The notes under the pieces: model-generated
Told to the model about the DNA's origin: nothing
What the model saw: only the letters and a program-made list of their open reading frames with translations
Database searches by the model: none
Translations under genes and position numbers: made by a program
NCBI GenBank assembly: GCA_041746415.1
Contig: JBGTHB010000201.1
Span: forward strand, 1 to 11,992
Length of the DNA stretch: 11,992 nucleotides
Reading direction: 5' to 3'
Source: JBGTHB01 sp041746415
GTDB taxonomy: Bacteria; Pseudomonadota; Gammaproteobacteria; Coxiellales; Coxiellaceae
In this document: piece after piece, positions 1 to 7,344 of the stretch
How positions within the stretch are numbered: position 1 is the stretch's first letter
How the letters are laid out: every line of letters begins with the position of its first letter

Positions 1-5
1 TAGTT

Positions 6-611
6 ATGCGTAGACGATTTTTTAGCTTGATGAGTTTGGCGGTTGCCTCAGTTGCTTTAGTGGGTTGTAATAAAACCCCATTTCATTCGTATCAGAAAGA
101 TTATGTGAACGAAGCGCATGTTGTGCCGCCGGTGCAATCTGTTGCGGGCGCATCTATAAAAAATAAAGACGGTTATTTTATTATTCCGCCAATTGCTAAT
201 ATGGCGCAAGCTGTGCAATCTCCATCAATTATTCCGCCGGGTAGCAACTTAGCGCGTTTTAAAAAGAAATCAGCTCCCGCTAAATCAACTGTAGCCAGTA
301 TGACTAATAATCAAGGTCAACCAGTTTTAAGTTTGAAAGAAAATATTAATCAGGCGTGGAATGATTTGCCAAAAGCATTAGAAAATACACCGTATCATAT
401 TTTAGACCAAGACCGCTCTTCTTATTCTTATTACGTTTTAGATACCATGGCAACACAACAAAAAATCACAGAGCAAACACCAATTTATCGTTTAGAATTA
501 TCACCCCAAGGAAACCAAAGTGCTGCCACGTTGCTCGATAAATCAAATAAACCGGTTAGTGCTGCTGTGGCGCAACGAGTATTGGGTGCACTTGTTAATA
601 GTTGGTCATGA
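6..611 (+). CDS. bamC: BamC-like outer-membrane lipoprotein (short form)
   Basis: This is a predicted outer-membrane lipoprotein related to BamC, an accessory subunit of the BAM complex that inserts beta-barrel proteins into the outer membrane. The N-terminus has Arg residues 2-4, a hydrophobic stretch and a lipobox (LVGC) with Cys21 as the lipidation site. Residues 30-80 resemble the extended BamC segment that lies against BamD, with repeated 'IPP' and 'PP' turns. Residues 108-146 (QAWNDLPKALEN, then DQDRSSYSYYVLD) match the start of a BamC helix-grip domain. The protein has 201 residues against about 344 in E. coli, so only one of the two helix-grip domains is present. The purC neighbour supports the call, because E. 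coli has dapA-bamC-purC. The TAG at 1-3 may be the stop of an upstream gene; any Shine-Dalgarno lies outside the window. The stop overlaps the purC start. The assignment rests on motif and synteny; overall similarity is low. Confidence 0.75.
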   Translation: MRRRFFSLMSLAVASVALVGCNKTPFHSYQKDYVNEAHVVPPVQSVAGASIKNKDGYFIIPPIANMAQAVQSPSIIPPGSNLARFKKKSAPAKSTVASMTNNQGQPVLSLKENINQAWNDLPKALENTPYHILDQDRSSYSYYVLDTMATQQKITEQTPIYRLELSPQGNQSAATLLDKSNKPVSAAVAQRVLGALVNSWS

Positions 612-1333
612 GTATGGCGAGTTATTGTAAAAATGAGTTACTGTATTGCGGAAAAGTAAAATCCCTTTATACGACGGATGATCCGCAGTTATTGATTACG
701 GTATTTCGTGATGACACCACTGCTTTTGATGGTGAAAAACATGAACTACTTCAGGATAAGGGCAGCACGAATAATACAATCAGCACCTTTATTATGCAGC
801 GACTTGCAGAGGAAGGGGTGCGGACGCATTTTGTGCAATCGCTGTCACCTACCGAAGTGTTAGTCAAAAAATTAAATATGGTGCCTTTAGAGGCGGTAGT
901 GCGCAACATTGCGGCTGGCAGTTTAACGCGCCGTTATGGCATCGAGTTAGGAACTAAACTGATGACACCGCTGGTCGAGTTTTTCGTTAAAAGTGACGTC
1001 CAGCATGACCCGCTGATTAGTGAAAACACAGCTATAGCATTAGGTTATGCTACAGCAAAACAGCTTGCGTCGATGCGTGAACTGACATTAAAAATTAACT
1101 CAGTGCTGCAAAAACTATTTGCTGATGCTGATCTAATTTTAGTGGATGCCAAGTTTGAATTTGGTTTAGACGATAACGGCATTATTTATTTAGCTGATGA
1201 AATCAGCCCGGACTCTTGTCGTATTTGGGACGCAACAAGTGGCGATTCATTGGATAAAGACCGCTTTCGTAAAGATCTCGGCGGTGTCATGGAAGCCTAT
1301 AAAGAAATTGCAAAGCGCATTGGTGCTGAGTGA
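608..1333 (+). CDS. purC: Phosphoribosylaminoimidazole-succinocarboxamide synthase (SAICAR synthetase)
   Basis: This cytosolic enzyme of de novo purine synthesis joins CAIR and L-aspartate with ATP to give SAICAR. At 241 residues it is close to the E. coli enzyme (237). Motifs seen are the glycine-rich ATP-binding strand GKVKSLY (15-21), FRDDTTAFDGEK (33-44), the signature VVRNIAAGSLTRRYG (97-111), LVDAKFEFG (178-186), DEISPDSCRIWD (197-208) and KDRFRKDLGG (217-226). The ATG at 608 is chosen because it overlaps the bamC stop in the arrangement ATGA, typical of translational coupling, and because no good Shine-Dalgarno precedes any candidate. The ATG at 614 is an alternative; a TTG at 602 is less likely. 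The gene faces the aldehyde dehydrogenase gene, with only 5 bp between the two stop codons and no terminator hairpin there. Confidence 0.96.
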   Translation: MSMASYCKNELLYCGKVKSLYTTDDPQLLITVFRDDTTAFDGEKHELLQDKGSTNNTISTFIMQRLAEEGVRTHFVQSLSPTEVLVKKLNMVPLEAVVRNIAAGSLTRRYGIELGTKLMTPLVEFFVKSDVQHDPLISENTAIALGYATAKQLASMRELTLKINSVLQKLFADADLILVDAKFEFGLDDNGIIYLADEISPDSCRIWDATSGDSLDKDRFRKDLGGVMEAYKEIAKRIGAE

Positions 1334-1338
1334 CAAAA

Positions 1339-2709
1339 CTATTTCACTACTACAGTTTTTATGTTCATAAATTCAATAAGCCCTTCAAGCGATAATTCTC
1401 GTCCAAAGCCTGAGGCTTTAATGCCACCAAAAGGCAATGCTGGGTGAGATTGAACATATGTATTTACAGTTACGGTACCAGCATGAATGCGATTACGCGC
1501 CATTTCTTCACCACGTTTGATATCTTTAGTAAACACAGCTCCGCCTAATCCAAAGCGTGATTGATTGGCTAATGTAATAGCCTGTGTTTCGTTTTTTGCT
1601 TTAATAAAACAGATTACAGGGCCAAAAATTTCATCATCAAAAGCGATATTGCCCGGCTTCACATTTTCTAAAACGGTTATTGGATAATAGAAGCCGTCAC
1701 CGTCAGGAATCACGCCGCCTTTTAATAATTTAGCACCTTGTTCTATAGCTTGCTGCACCTGATTGTGGACTGTCATACGTAAATCTTCACGTGCTAGTGG
1801 ACCAAGCTGAGTGGCTTCATTAAATGGATTACCCATTTTGTAGTCTTTGATTTTATCCAGCACCGCTTTTTTAAATGCGTCATAAATTTTTTCACACACA
1901 ATTAGTCGTTTGGCAGCAATGCATACTTGACCGCTATTATTTAAGCGCGAAATGACACAAGCATCAGCTGCTTGTTGGATATTTGCGTCTTCTAACATAA
2001 CGTAAGGATCTGAGCCGCCTAATTCCAACACTGATTTTTTTAGATGGGTGCTGGCTTGTGCAGATACAATTTTTCCAGCGCGCTCACTGCCCGTTAACGT
2101 GACACCTTTTACGCATTCATGTTGGATCACGTATTCAGCTTGTGCACTATGAATAGTGAGGGTTTTAAATAATCCCATTGGTAGGCCAGCTTGCTCAAAG
2201 CAATTTTGCATAGCTAAACCACAACCGGTGACTGATTCGGCGTGTTTTACTAAACAGGCATGACCGGCCATCAAATTGGGTGCGGCGAAACGGAATACCT
2301 GCCAGAAAGGAAAATTCCACGGCATGATAGCAAAGATGACACCAGAGGGACGATAGCAAACCACGCTTTTTTGATAGTTTGACTTGATGATGCGATCGGC
2401 TAAAAAGCGTTCGCTGTTTTCTGCGTAGTATTTGCAAACGGCTGCGCATTTTTCAATTTCACTCATTGCAGCTGTGATGGGTTTGCCCATTTCATTAGAG
2501 ATAAGCGCGCCATATTCTTTGATATTATCGAGTAATACCTCGCGTGTTTGTTCTAATATTTGCGCACGTTCTTTAAATGTAAGCTCTCGCCATTTTAAAA
2601 AGGCTTGGTGCGCTGTGTGAATAGCATTATCAATTTCTTCATTTGTTAATACATCATAAGATTGAAGTGCTTTACCTGTTGTTGGGCTGATGGTTTTTAA
2701 TGGCTTCAT
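1339..2709 (-). CDS. NAD(P)-dependent aldehyde dehydrogenase, succinate-semialdehyde type (Sad/YneI-like)
   Basis: This is a cytosolic aldehyde dehydrogenase of 456 residues. It resembles E. coli Sad (YneI), which oxidises succinate semialdehyde to succinate, along its whole length. The expected catalytic residues are present: MPWNFPFWQ with Asn132, Lys155, the Gly-Ser of the cofactor loop (LTGS, 205-208), general base Glu229 in LELGG, nucleophile Cys263 in SGQVCIAAKR, and Glu360 in EIFGPV. The residue three after Lys155 is Glu158; in this superfamily an acidic residue there usually means NAD rather than NADP (inference). The start is well supported: TGAGGAAA ends 7 bases before the ATG. It is the second gene of an operon behind the glutamate-synthase-like gene, whose stop codon is part of that Shine-Dalgarno. 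Family and mechanism are secure; the substrate is inferred, and other short-chain semialdehydes are possible. Confidence 0.9.
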   Translation of the reverse strand: MKPLKTISPTTGKALQSYDVLTNEEIDNAIHTAHQAFLKWRELTFKERAQILEQTREVLLDNIKEYGALISNEMGKPITAAMSEIEKCAAVCKYYAENSERFLADRIIKSNYQKSVVCYRPSGVIFAIMPWNFPFWQVFRFAAPNLMAGHACLVKHAESVTGCGLAMQNCFEQAGLPMGLFKTLTIHSAQAEYVIQHECVKGVTLTGSERAGKIVSAQASTHLKKSVLELGGSDPYVMLEDANIQQAADACVISRLNNSGQVCIAAKRLIVCEKIYDAFKKAVLDKIKDYKMGNPFNEATQLGPLAREDLRMTVHNQVQQAIEQGAKLLKGGVIPDGDGFYYPITVLENVKPGNIAFDDEIFGPVICFIKAKNETQAITLANQSRFGLGGAVFTKDIKRGEEMARNRIHAGTVTVNTYVQSHPALPFGGIKASGFGRELSLEGLIEFMNIKTVVVK

Positions 2710-2716
2710 TAGTTGA

Positions 2717-2724
2717 TTTCCTCA
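2717..2724 (-). promoter_or_regulatory. Shine-Dalgarno of the aldehyde dehydrogenase gene, containing the upstream stop codon
   Basis: On the minus strand the sequence reads TGAGGAAA and then, seven bases later, the ATG at 2709. The TGA at 2724-2722 is the stop codon of the glutamate-synthase-like gene. Ribosomes terminating on the first gene therefore sit on the second gene's ribosome binding site, a layout that favours coupled translation at a fixed ratio. Confidence 0.8.
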
Positions 2725-4341
2725 TGAAAACGGCGAGCGATAGTCTTTGCCTTTTGGAAACGCGAAGTATTCCGAATCAGCTAAATCCCAAAGTTCAGTG
2801 TAATGATTTGGTGCAGTGCCTGCTAATAGATCACCAGGGCTTAGGTAATGAAAAATATCTTGATAAGATTGTGCCAGCGTCATATTGCGCCAACGATGAA
2901 TGTGCAGAGGTGAAATTTCTTCTGGCTTATTGAGTCCAGCAGCGCCCAGAACATGCAAAAAATTTTGCAGTGTTGAATGATGAAATTGCGCTACCTGAGG
3001 CGCTTTAACATCAATATCAATGGCGTAACGGCGTTTGGGGTCTTGAGTAGCGACGCCCGTAGGGCAGGTATTGGTTTGGCAGCGCCGTGATTGCACACAG
3101 CCCAATGAAAACATAAACCCTCGCGCCATATTAATGATGTCTGCACCTAGCGCCATTTTGCATAACATATCAAAACCCGTGATAACCTTTCCGCTGGCGA
3201 CTAATCGAATGTGTTGGCGTAAATTTGCTCCTACTAAACAGTTATGAGCAAACACCAAGCCTTCGTTTAATGGGTAACCAATGTAGTCAGAAAATTCAAC
3301 CGGCGCGGCACCTGTACCACCTTCAGAACCATCGATAACAATAAAATCAGGATAAATACCCGTTTTTAACATGGCTTTGATAATTGACATGAACTCTGTC
3401 GGCAAGCCGATACACAATTTAAACCCAGCGGGTTTGCCGCCACTTAATTCGCGAATTTGTTGCACGAATTCTAATAAACCAATGGGAGTGTGAAACATGG
3501 AATGGGTAGCCGGAGAAAGGCAGTCTTGACCCATTGGTACGCCCCGTGCTTCTGCAATTTCTTTTGATACTTTATCACCTGGTAACACAGCACCATGTGA
3601 TGGTTTTGCACCCTGGGAAATTTTAATCTCAACCATTTTAACATTCGGCAAAATGGCTTTATCTTTAAATTTTTCCGGATCAAATTTACCTTCTTTGGTG
3701 CGGCAACCAAAATAACCCGTACCAATTTCCCAGGTGAGGTCGCCGCCTTCCATTAAATGATATTTACTCAAGCCACCTTCGCCGGTGTCTTGTAAAAAAT
3801 TGCCAATTTTAGCACCACGATTTAATGAACGTATGGCCTCAGGACTAATAGCACCAAAGCTCATGGCTGAAATATTTAAGCGTGAGGAATTATACGGTTT
3901 TGCACATTGCGGGCCGCCAATCTCAACTCGTGTTCCTTCATACTTCGGTTCTTTGGGGCACATAGAATGATTAATCCATTCGTAACCGGGAGCATCCACA
4001 TCCAGTTGCGTACCGAAGGGCATGTAGTCATCGGTATTGGTAGCGCGTTGATAAACCAAATAACGTTGCTCACGCGCAAAAGGTCGTCCACTCTGATTGG
4101 TTTCGATAAAGTAAGCCTGAATCTGAGGGCGTATGCCCAATAACATATAACGAAAATGCCCCCACACTGGATAGTTACGCAAGATATTACTTTGTGTTTG
4201 TAAAATATCGTAGATGCCAAGCAAAAACACCGGTGCTGTTATGATGAGTGACCATAATATATCAAACCAAAATAGCGCAATAATTGCTGTAACAGTAAAT
4301 ACGATGAGTGAAGTAAGATAAAAAAGCGTACGTGGCATCAT
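2722..4341 (-). CDS. Membrane-anchored FMN-binding glutamate-synthase-domain protein
   Basis: This 539-residue protein carries the FMN/Fe-S synthase domain of the glutamate synthase large subunit (GltB) but no glutamine amidotransferase domain, so it cannot be a complete NADPH-GOGAT. Two hydrophobic segments at about 6-26 and 28-45 predict an inner-membrane hairpin with the catalytic domain in the cytosol. Landmarks are SAMSFGAIS (158-166), the FMN/2-oxoglutarate region around ISQGAKPSHGAVLPG (241-255), IDGSEGGTGAAP (336-347), and Cys415, Cys421 and Cys426, spaced CX5CX4C as in the [3Fe-4S] site of GltB. The first of two tandem ATGs (4341) is chosen because AAAGGA lies about 9 bases upstream. 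A promoter is visible at 4376-4404. The gene is first in an operon with the aldehyde dehydrogenase gene. Stand-alone proteins of this family are common in proteobacteria, but their electron donor and reaction are poorly defined; calling it glutamate synthase outright would be too strong. Confidence 0.9.
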   Translation of the reverse strand: MMPRTLFYLTSLIVFTVTAIIALFWFDILWSLIITAPVFLLGIYDILQTQSNILRNYPVWGHFRYMLLGIRPQIQAYFIETNQSGRPFAREQRYLVYQRATNTDDYMPFGTQLDVDAPGYEWINHSMCPKEPKYEGTRVEIGGPQCAKPYNSSRLNISAMSFGAISPEAIRSLNRGAKIGNFLQDTGEGGLSKYHLMEGGDLTWEIGTGYFGCRTKEGKFDPEKFKDKAILPNVKMVEIKISQGAKPSHGAVLPGDKVSKEIAEARGVPMGQDCLSPATHSMFHTPIGLLEFVQQIRELSGGKPAGFKLCIGLPTEFMSIIKAMLKTGIYPDFIVIDGSEGGTGAAPVEFSDYIGYPLNEGLVFAHNCLVGANLRQHIRLVASGKVITGFDMLCKMALGADIINMARGFMFSLGCVQSRRCQTNTCPTGVATQDPKRRYAIDIDVKAPQVAQFHHSTLQNFLHVLGAAGLNKPEEISPLHIHRWRNMTLAQSYQDIFHYLSPGDLLAGTAPNHYTELWDLADSEYFAFPKGKDYRSPFS

Positions 4342-4375
4342 AGAGATAAGTCCTTTTTTTCATTATGATTTGAAC

Positions 4376-4404
4376 ATTATCGGCTAGTGACGTTACCAGG
4401 TCAA
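4376..4404 (-). promoter_or_regulatory. Predicted sigma70-type promoter for the glutamate-synthase-like operon
   Basis: On the minus strand a TTGACC -35 box (4404-4399) and a GATAAT -10 box (4381-4376) are separated by exactly 17 bp. The -10 box lies about 35 bases upstream of the ATG at 4341, leaving room for a short leader with the AAAGGA ribosome binding site. Both boxes are close to consensus, so this is one of the better promoter calls in the window. Confidence 0.6.
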
Positions 4405-4431
4405 ACTAATATGTTTAGAGTTTAGTCAATT

Positions 4432-4460
4432 TTCATTAAGCTCAAAAATTGGTGTATACT
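4432..4460 (+). promoter_or_regulatory. Possible promoter of the FadL-family gene
   Basis: A good -10 box, TATACT (4455-4460), lies 28 bases before the FadL-family ATG. The -35 position at 17-bp spacing (TTCATT, 4432-4437) is poor, so the promoter may be weak or need an activator. The leader carries GAGGAG (4477-4482), 6 bases before the ATG, inside a small inverted repeat TGAGG-AG-CCTCA (4476-4487). No FadR-like operator was recognised. Confidence 0.4.
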
Positions 4461-4488
4461 CGCGGCTCAAAAAATTGAGGAGCCTCAG

Positions 4489-5790
4489 ATGGTGAATTTT
4501 CCGTTTAAGCCATGGCGTAAAGCCGTATTGGCCATTGTTCTATGTGGTATAACCAGTTTTGCAGCGGCGGGTAGCTTTCAATTATGGGAACAGTCTGCTG
4601 CAGGAACAGGTGATTATCATGCTGGTGGTGCGGCTGAAGCCGACGATGCGTCAACTGAATTTTATAATCCGGCTGGCATGATCCGTTTAGCCAAACCGCA
4701 ACTGAGTTTGGGTTTGGTGTATATTCCACTCGATGTGAAGTTTGATGGCACGGTTAATACCATTGTTAATGGTCAACAGCAAACGAATGGTTATGTAAAA
4801 GGCGACACCAATAATTTTGTACCTAACTTTCATATTGTTTATCCGGTAAATCAAATTATTGCGTTAGGCTTTGGTGTTACAACACCATTTGGTTTAAAAA
4901 CAGATTACCCTGATATTGCGCCGAGTAATCAAGCCGCAACATTGACTGATCTTAAAACAGTTAACTTAAATCCAAACATAGCCTTTAAAATTAATAATCA
5001 TTTGTCATTTGGTTTAGGTTTTGATGCGTTATATGCAGATGCAGAATATAATCAACAGCTAGAGGGAACCGTTCAATCACTGTTGGGCCCTATTAACTTC
5101 ACCGATAATTTAGACAATACTGTTTCAGATTGGGGTTATGGTTGGAATACTGGTTTACTATATCAATTCAACAATAAAACGCGCGTAGGTTTTAGCTATC
5201 GTTCACATATTCAGTTTCAGGGAACTGGCACAAGCACTGCTAACTTAGGCATATCCAGTATACTTGGTAATATTTCGCCTACTCTGGCCAATACGAATTT
5301 GAAAGGCTATCTAACTTTACCACCAACTTACACCGCGAGTATTTTTTCGCAAGTTAGTAAGAAGTGGGCATTATTATTTTCTGCTTATTTTACCCAATGG
5401 AGCGATTTCCATGAAATCACACTTGATAATGTGGTAGGCGATCCAACCATAAACGATGTTTTTAATTACAAAAACAGCTGGAATTTAGTTTGGGGTGCGC
5501 ATTACAGCATTAATCGTCAATGGATGTTAAAAGGTGGTTTTGCATGGGATCAATCACCGACGCGCGATGGTTATCGTGATATTCGCTTGCCTGACACAGA
5601 TCGCTATGTACTGGCTGCCGGTGTGCATTGGCAGTTCAGAAAAGATATGGGATTTGATTTAGGTTATTCACATCTCTTTACTGGCGATATCACAGTTAAC
5701 AACACGTTGTCTGGTGCTCCCGTTACCGAATTTGGTACGGCAAAAACAGAAACGAATGTGATTGGTTTGCAATACACGGCCAATATTTAG
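4489..5790 (+). CDS. OmpP1/FadL/TodX-family outer-membrane channel
   Basis: This is a predicted 433-residue outer-membrane beta-barrel of the FadL family, which lets long-chain fatty acids and other hydrophobic compounds diffuse across the outer membrane. A Sec signal peptide covers about residues 1-27 (basic N-region, hydrophobic core, cleavage after SFAAA). The mature N-terminus, beginning GSFQLWEQSAAGTG, matches the N-terminal plug of FadL, followed by the family hallmarks AEADDASTEFYNPAGM (49-64). The rest alternates short amphipathic strands rich in Gly, Tyr, Trp and Asn, as expected for a barrel. Length is close to E. coli FadL (446 with signal). GAGGAG sits 6 bases before the start. 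A strong terminator follows directly. The ligand cannot be read from sequence: fatty acids are most likely, but aromatic hydrocarbons are handled by relatives such as TodX. A barrel C-terminus is usually Phe or Tyr; here it ends in Ile. Confidence 0.9.
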   Translation: MVNFPFKPWRKAVLAIVLCGITSFAAAGSFQLWEQSAAGTGDYHAGGAAEADDASTEFYNPAGMIRLAKPQLSLGLVYIPLDVKFDGTVNTIVNGQQQTNGYVKGDTNNFVPNFHIVYPVNQIIALGFGVTTPFGLKTDYPDIAPSNQAATLTDLKTVNLNPNIAFKINNHLSFGLGFDALYADAEYNQQLEGTVQSLLGPINFTDNLDNTVSDWGYGWNTGLLYQFNNKTRVGFSYRSHIQFQGTGTSTANLGISSILGNISPTLANTNLKGYLTLPPTYTASIFSQVSKKWALLFSAYFTQWSDFHEITLDNVVGDPTINDVFNYKNSWNLVWGAHYSINRQWMLKGGFAWDQSPTRDGYRDIRLPDTDRYVLAAGVHWQFRKDMGFDLGYSHLFTGDITVNNTLSGAPVTEFGTAKTETNVIGLQYTANI

Positions 5791-5794
5791 CTAT

Positions 5795-5824
5795 AAAAAA
5801 GCCGCCTCTTGGGCGGCTTTTTTT
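5795..5824. terminator. Bidirectional intrinsic terminator between the FadL-family gene and the small exported protein gene
   Basis: GCCGCC (5801-5806) pairs with GGCGGC (5812-5817) around the loop TCTTG. An A-run (5795-5800) and a T-run (5818-5824) flank the stem, so each strand ends in a U-tract. It lies 4 bp past the stop of the FadL-family gene and 10 bp past the stop of the convergent gene. Confidence 0.93.
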
Positions 5825-5834
5825 GAAGATTACA

Positions 5835-6218
5835 TTAACCAATATCAACAGTAATATTATTAAAAGCAGTGCCAACTGTGGCTGGTGCTTCAAGTTTTGC
5901 AAGTTGTGAATTGAAGGCTGTGATTTCGCCTTGGTTATTGGGAAATGTTCCGCTAAGTGTTAATGACGCTGTACCAACAACAACGTTGTTTTGTGTGAAT
6001 GTGCAGCTAAGTGGGTTGCCATATATTGACAGAGCTATCCAAGGAAAACTGCTGGATGTGTTTGGCTGCAAGTCTTTTGCTTTTTTGCTATTACAGGCTA
6101 CGTTAATTACCGTGGTTGTGTGGTTGTTTAGCGTGAGCGAGTTACCAGCTGTGGCTAGTAAACAAACTGATCCTAAGGTAATACCACAAAAAAGACCTAA
6201 TGATTTTTTGATTTTCAT
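5835..6218 (-). CDS. Small exported protein of unknown function
   Basis: I do not recognise this 127-residue protein. It starts with a clear Sec signal peptide: MKIKK, a hydrophobic core to about residue 21, and an Ala-Thr-Ala cleavage motif at 22-24. The mature part of about 103 residues is rich in Thr, Asn, Ser and Val and alternates polar and hydrophobic residues, which suggests a beta-sandwich. Cys42 and Cys72 are the only cysteines after cleavage and could form a disulphide in the periplasm or outside the cell. The ATG at 6218 is chosen because AGGAG lies 5 bases upstream. A GTG at 6224 is in frame but lies inside that ribosome binding site. A well-placed promoter precedes it. It is convergent with the FadL-family gene and shares its terminator. 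A secreted or surface role is inferred only from the signal peptide. Confidence 0.75.
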   Translation of the reverse strand: MKIKKSLGLFCGITLGSVCLLATAGNSLTLNNHTTTVINVACNSKKAKDLQPNTSSSFPWIALSIYGNPLSCTFTQNNVVVGTASLTLSGTFPNNQGEITAFNSQLAKLEAPATVGTAFNNITVDIG

Positions 6219-6248
6219 AAACACTCCTAATGTAAAATGTGTTTGCCG

Positions 6249-6277
6249 AATATAGTTTTATTGCCAATTTTTAGCAA
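6249..6277 (-). promoter_or_regulatory. Predicted promoter of the small exported protein gene
   Basis: On the minus strand TTGCTA (6277-6272) and TATATT (6254-6249) are 17 bp apart. The expected transcription start is about 24 bases before the ATG at 6218, giving a normal short leader containing AGGAG. Confidence 0.6.
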
Positions 6278-6290
6278 GCTGGAATTTAAT

Positions 6291-6317
6291 TTGTGTTTAA
6301 GAAACCATCGTTATAGT
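6291..6317 (+). promoter_or_regulatory. Possible queA promoter giving an almost leaderless transcript
   Basis: TATAGT (6312-6317) resembles a -10 box, with a weak TTGTGT (6291-6296) 15 bp upstream. If it is used, transcription would start at about 6324, one or two bases before the queA ATG at 6326. No Shine-Dalgarno is visible in front of that ATG, which fits leaderless initiation. The short spacer keeps confidence low. Confidence 0.35.
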
Positions 6318-6325
6318 ATTGCGCA

Positions 6326-7336
6326 ATGTATAAAACCAGCGATTTTGATTACAACTTGCCACAAGAGCTTATTGCACAATACCCATTGCCGCAGCGCAGT
6401 CAAAGTCGCTTATTGGTTGTGGATCGTGTTAATCAAACCATTTCACATTTGCAGTTTCCTGATTTATTAAATTATCTTAAACCAAATGATCTGATGGTTT
6501 TTAATAATACAAAAGTAATTGCCGCACGCTTATTTGGCCATAAGGAATCCGGAGGCAAAGTAGAATGTTTAATTGAACGTGTGCTAGATGAGCGGCGCGC
6601 ACTTGCGCATATTCGTGCTAGTAAATCACCGCAAGTTAACAGTAAAATTATTTTTTCCGCATCAAATAACTTATATGCGATAGTGCAGTCACGTCGTGAG
6701 GCCTTATTTGAATTAGCTTTTAATAGCCCTATTATCACACTGCTGGATGAAGTGGGTGAAATGCCATTGCCACCTTACATGCAGCGCCCTGCAGAAAAAT
6801 CCGATTTAGATCGTTATCAAACCGTGTATGCAAAAGTACAGGGCGCGGTGGCAGCGCCAACAGCTGGGTTACATTTTGATGAAGCCATGTTAAAGCAAAT
6901 AGAAAATAAAAAAATAAATACCGCGCAGATCACATTGCACGTTGGTGCTGGTACATTTCAACCCGTACGGGTTGATGATTTAGCCCAACACCATATGCAC
7001 AGTGAATGGATGACTTTGTCTGATGAAGTATGTCAAAAGGTAAAATTAGCGCAACGTGTTATTGCTGTTGGCACCACTAGTGTGCGAGGTTTAGAAACAG
7101 CGGCGCAGCAACGAAAAATAAAACCTTACACCGGCGAGACTGATATTTTTATTTATCCCGGCTATGAATTTAAGTGCGTTAACGCATTGTTAACTAACTT
7201 TCATTTGCCAAAATCTACTTTAATGATGTTGGTTAGCGCATTCGGTGGTTATGATTTAATTAGGCGAGCATACTACGAGGCAATACAGCAACGTTATCGT
7301 TTTTATAGCTATGGTGATGCCATGTTAATCATATAA
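6326..7336 (+). CDS. queA: S-adenosylmethionine:tRNA ribosyltransferase-isomerase
   Basis: QueA transfers the ribosyl part of SAM to preQ1-modified tRNA, making epoxyqueuosine at the wobble position of tRNAs that read NAY codons. The protein is colinear with the E. coli enzyme. Conserved blocks include DLMVFNNTKVIAARLFG (55-71), GEMPLPPYMQRP (143-154), GAVAAPTAGLHFDE (173-186), TLHVGAGTFQPVRVDD (203-218), IAVGTTSVRGLE (248-259), LLTNFHLPKSTLMMLVSAF (288-306) and the C-terminal FYSYGDAMLI. It has 336 residues, about 20 fewer than E. coli, because it stops just after YGDAML; the catalytic blocks are intact. An in-frame TAG at 6314-6316 leaves ATG 6326 as the first possible start, and the N-terminus aligns well. 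In many gammaproteobacteria tgt follows queA; here icd comes next instead, after a repeat-like element. Confidence 0.97.
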   Translation: MYKTSDFDYNLPQELIAQYPLPQRSQSRLLVVDRVNQTISHLQFPDLLNYLKPNDLMVFNNTKVIAARLFGHKESGGKVECLIERVLDERRALAHIRASKSPQVNSKIIFSASNNLYAIVQSRREALFELAFNSPIITLLDEVGEMPLPPYMQRPAEKSDLDRYQTVYAKVQGAVAAPTAGLHFDEAMLKQIENKKINTAQITLHVGAGTFQPVRVDDLAQHHMHSEWMTLSDEVCQKVKLAQRVIAVGTTSVRGLETAAQQRKIKPYTGETDIFIYPGYEFKCVNALLTNFHLPKSTLMMLVSAFGGYDLIRRAYYEAIQQRYRFYSYGDAMLII

Positions 7337-7344
7337 AACGCTAA

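Noticed and set aside
602..607. TTG at 602 as the purC start
   Set aside because: The ATG at 608 overlaps the bamC stop in the usual coupled arrangement and gives a family-like N-terminus.
3876..4220. Minus-strand ORF of 114 codons inside the glutamate-synthase-like gene
   Set aside because: It is a frame-shifted shadow of a strongly conserved gene and shows no domain of its own.
4376..4488. FadR-type operator upstream of the FadL-family gene
   Set aside because: No sequence resembling the known operator was found; TGAC...GTCA around 4388-4403 is too imperfect to call.
6219..6224. GTG at 6224 as the start of the small exported protein
   Set aside because: It lies within the AGGAG ribosome binding site of the ATG at 6218, which begins a normal signal peptide.
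5869..6255. Plus-strand ORF of 128 codons opposite the small exported protein
   Set aside because: The minus-strand frame has a signal peptide, ribosome binding site, promoter and terminator; the plus-strand frame has none of these.
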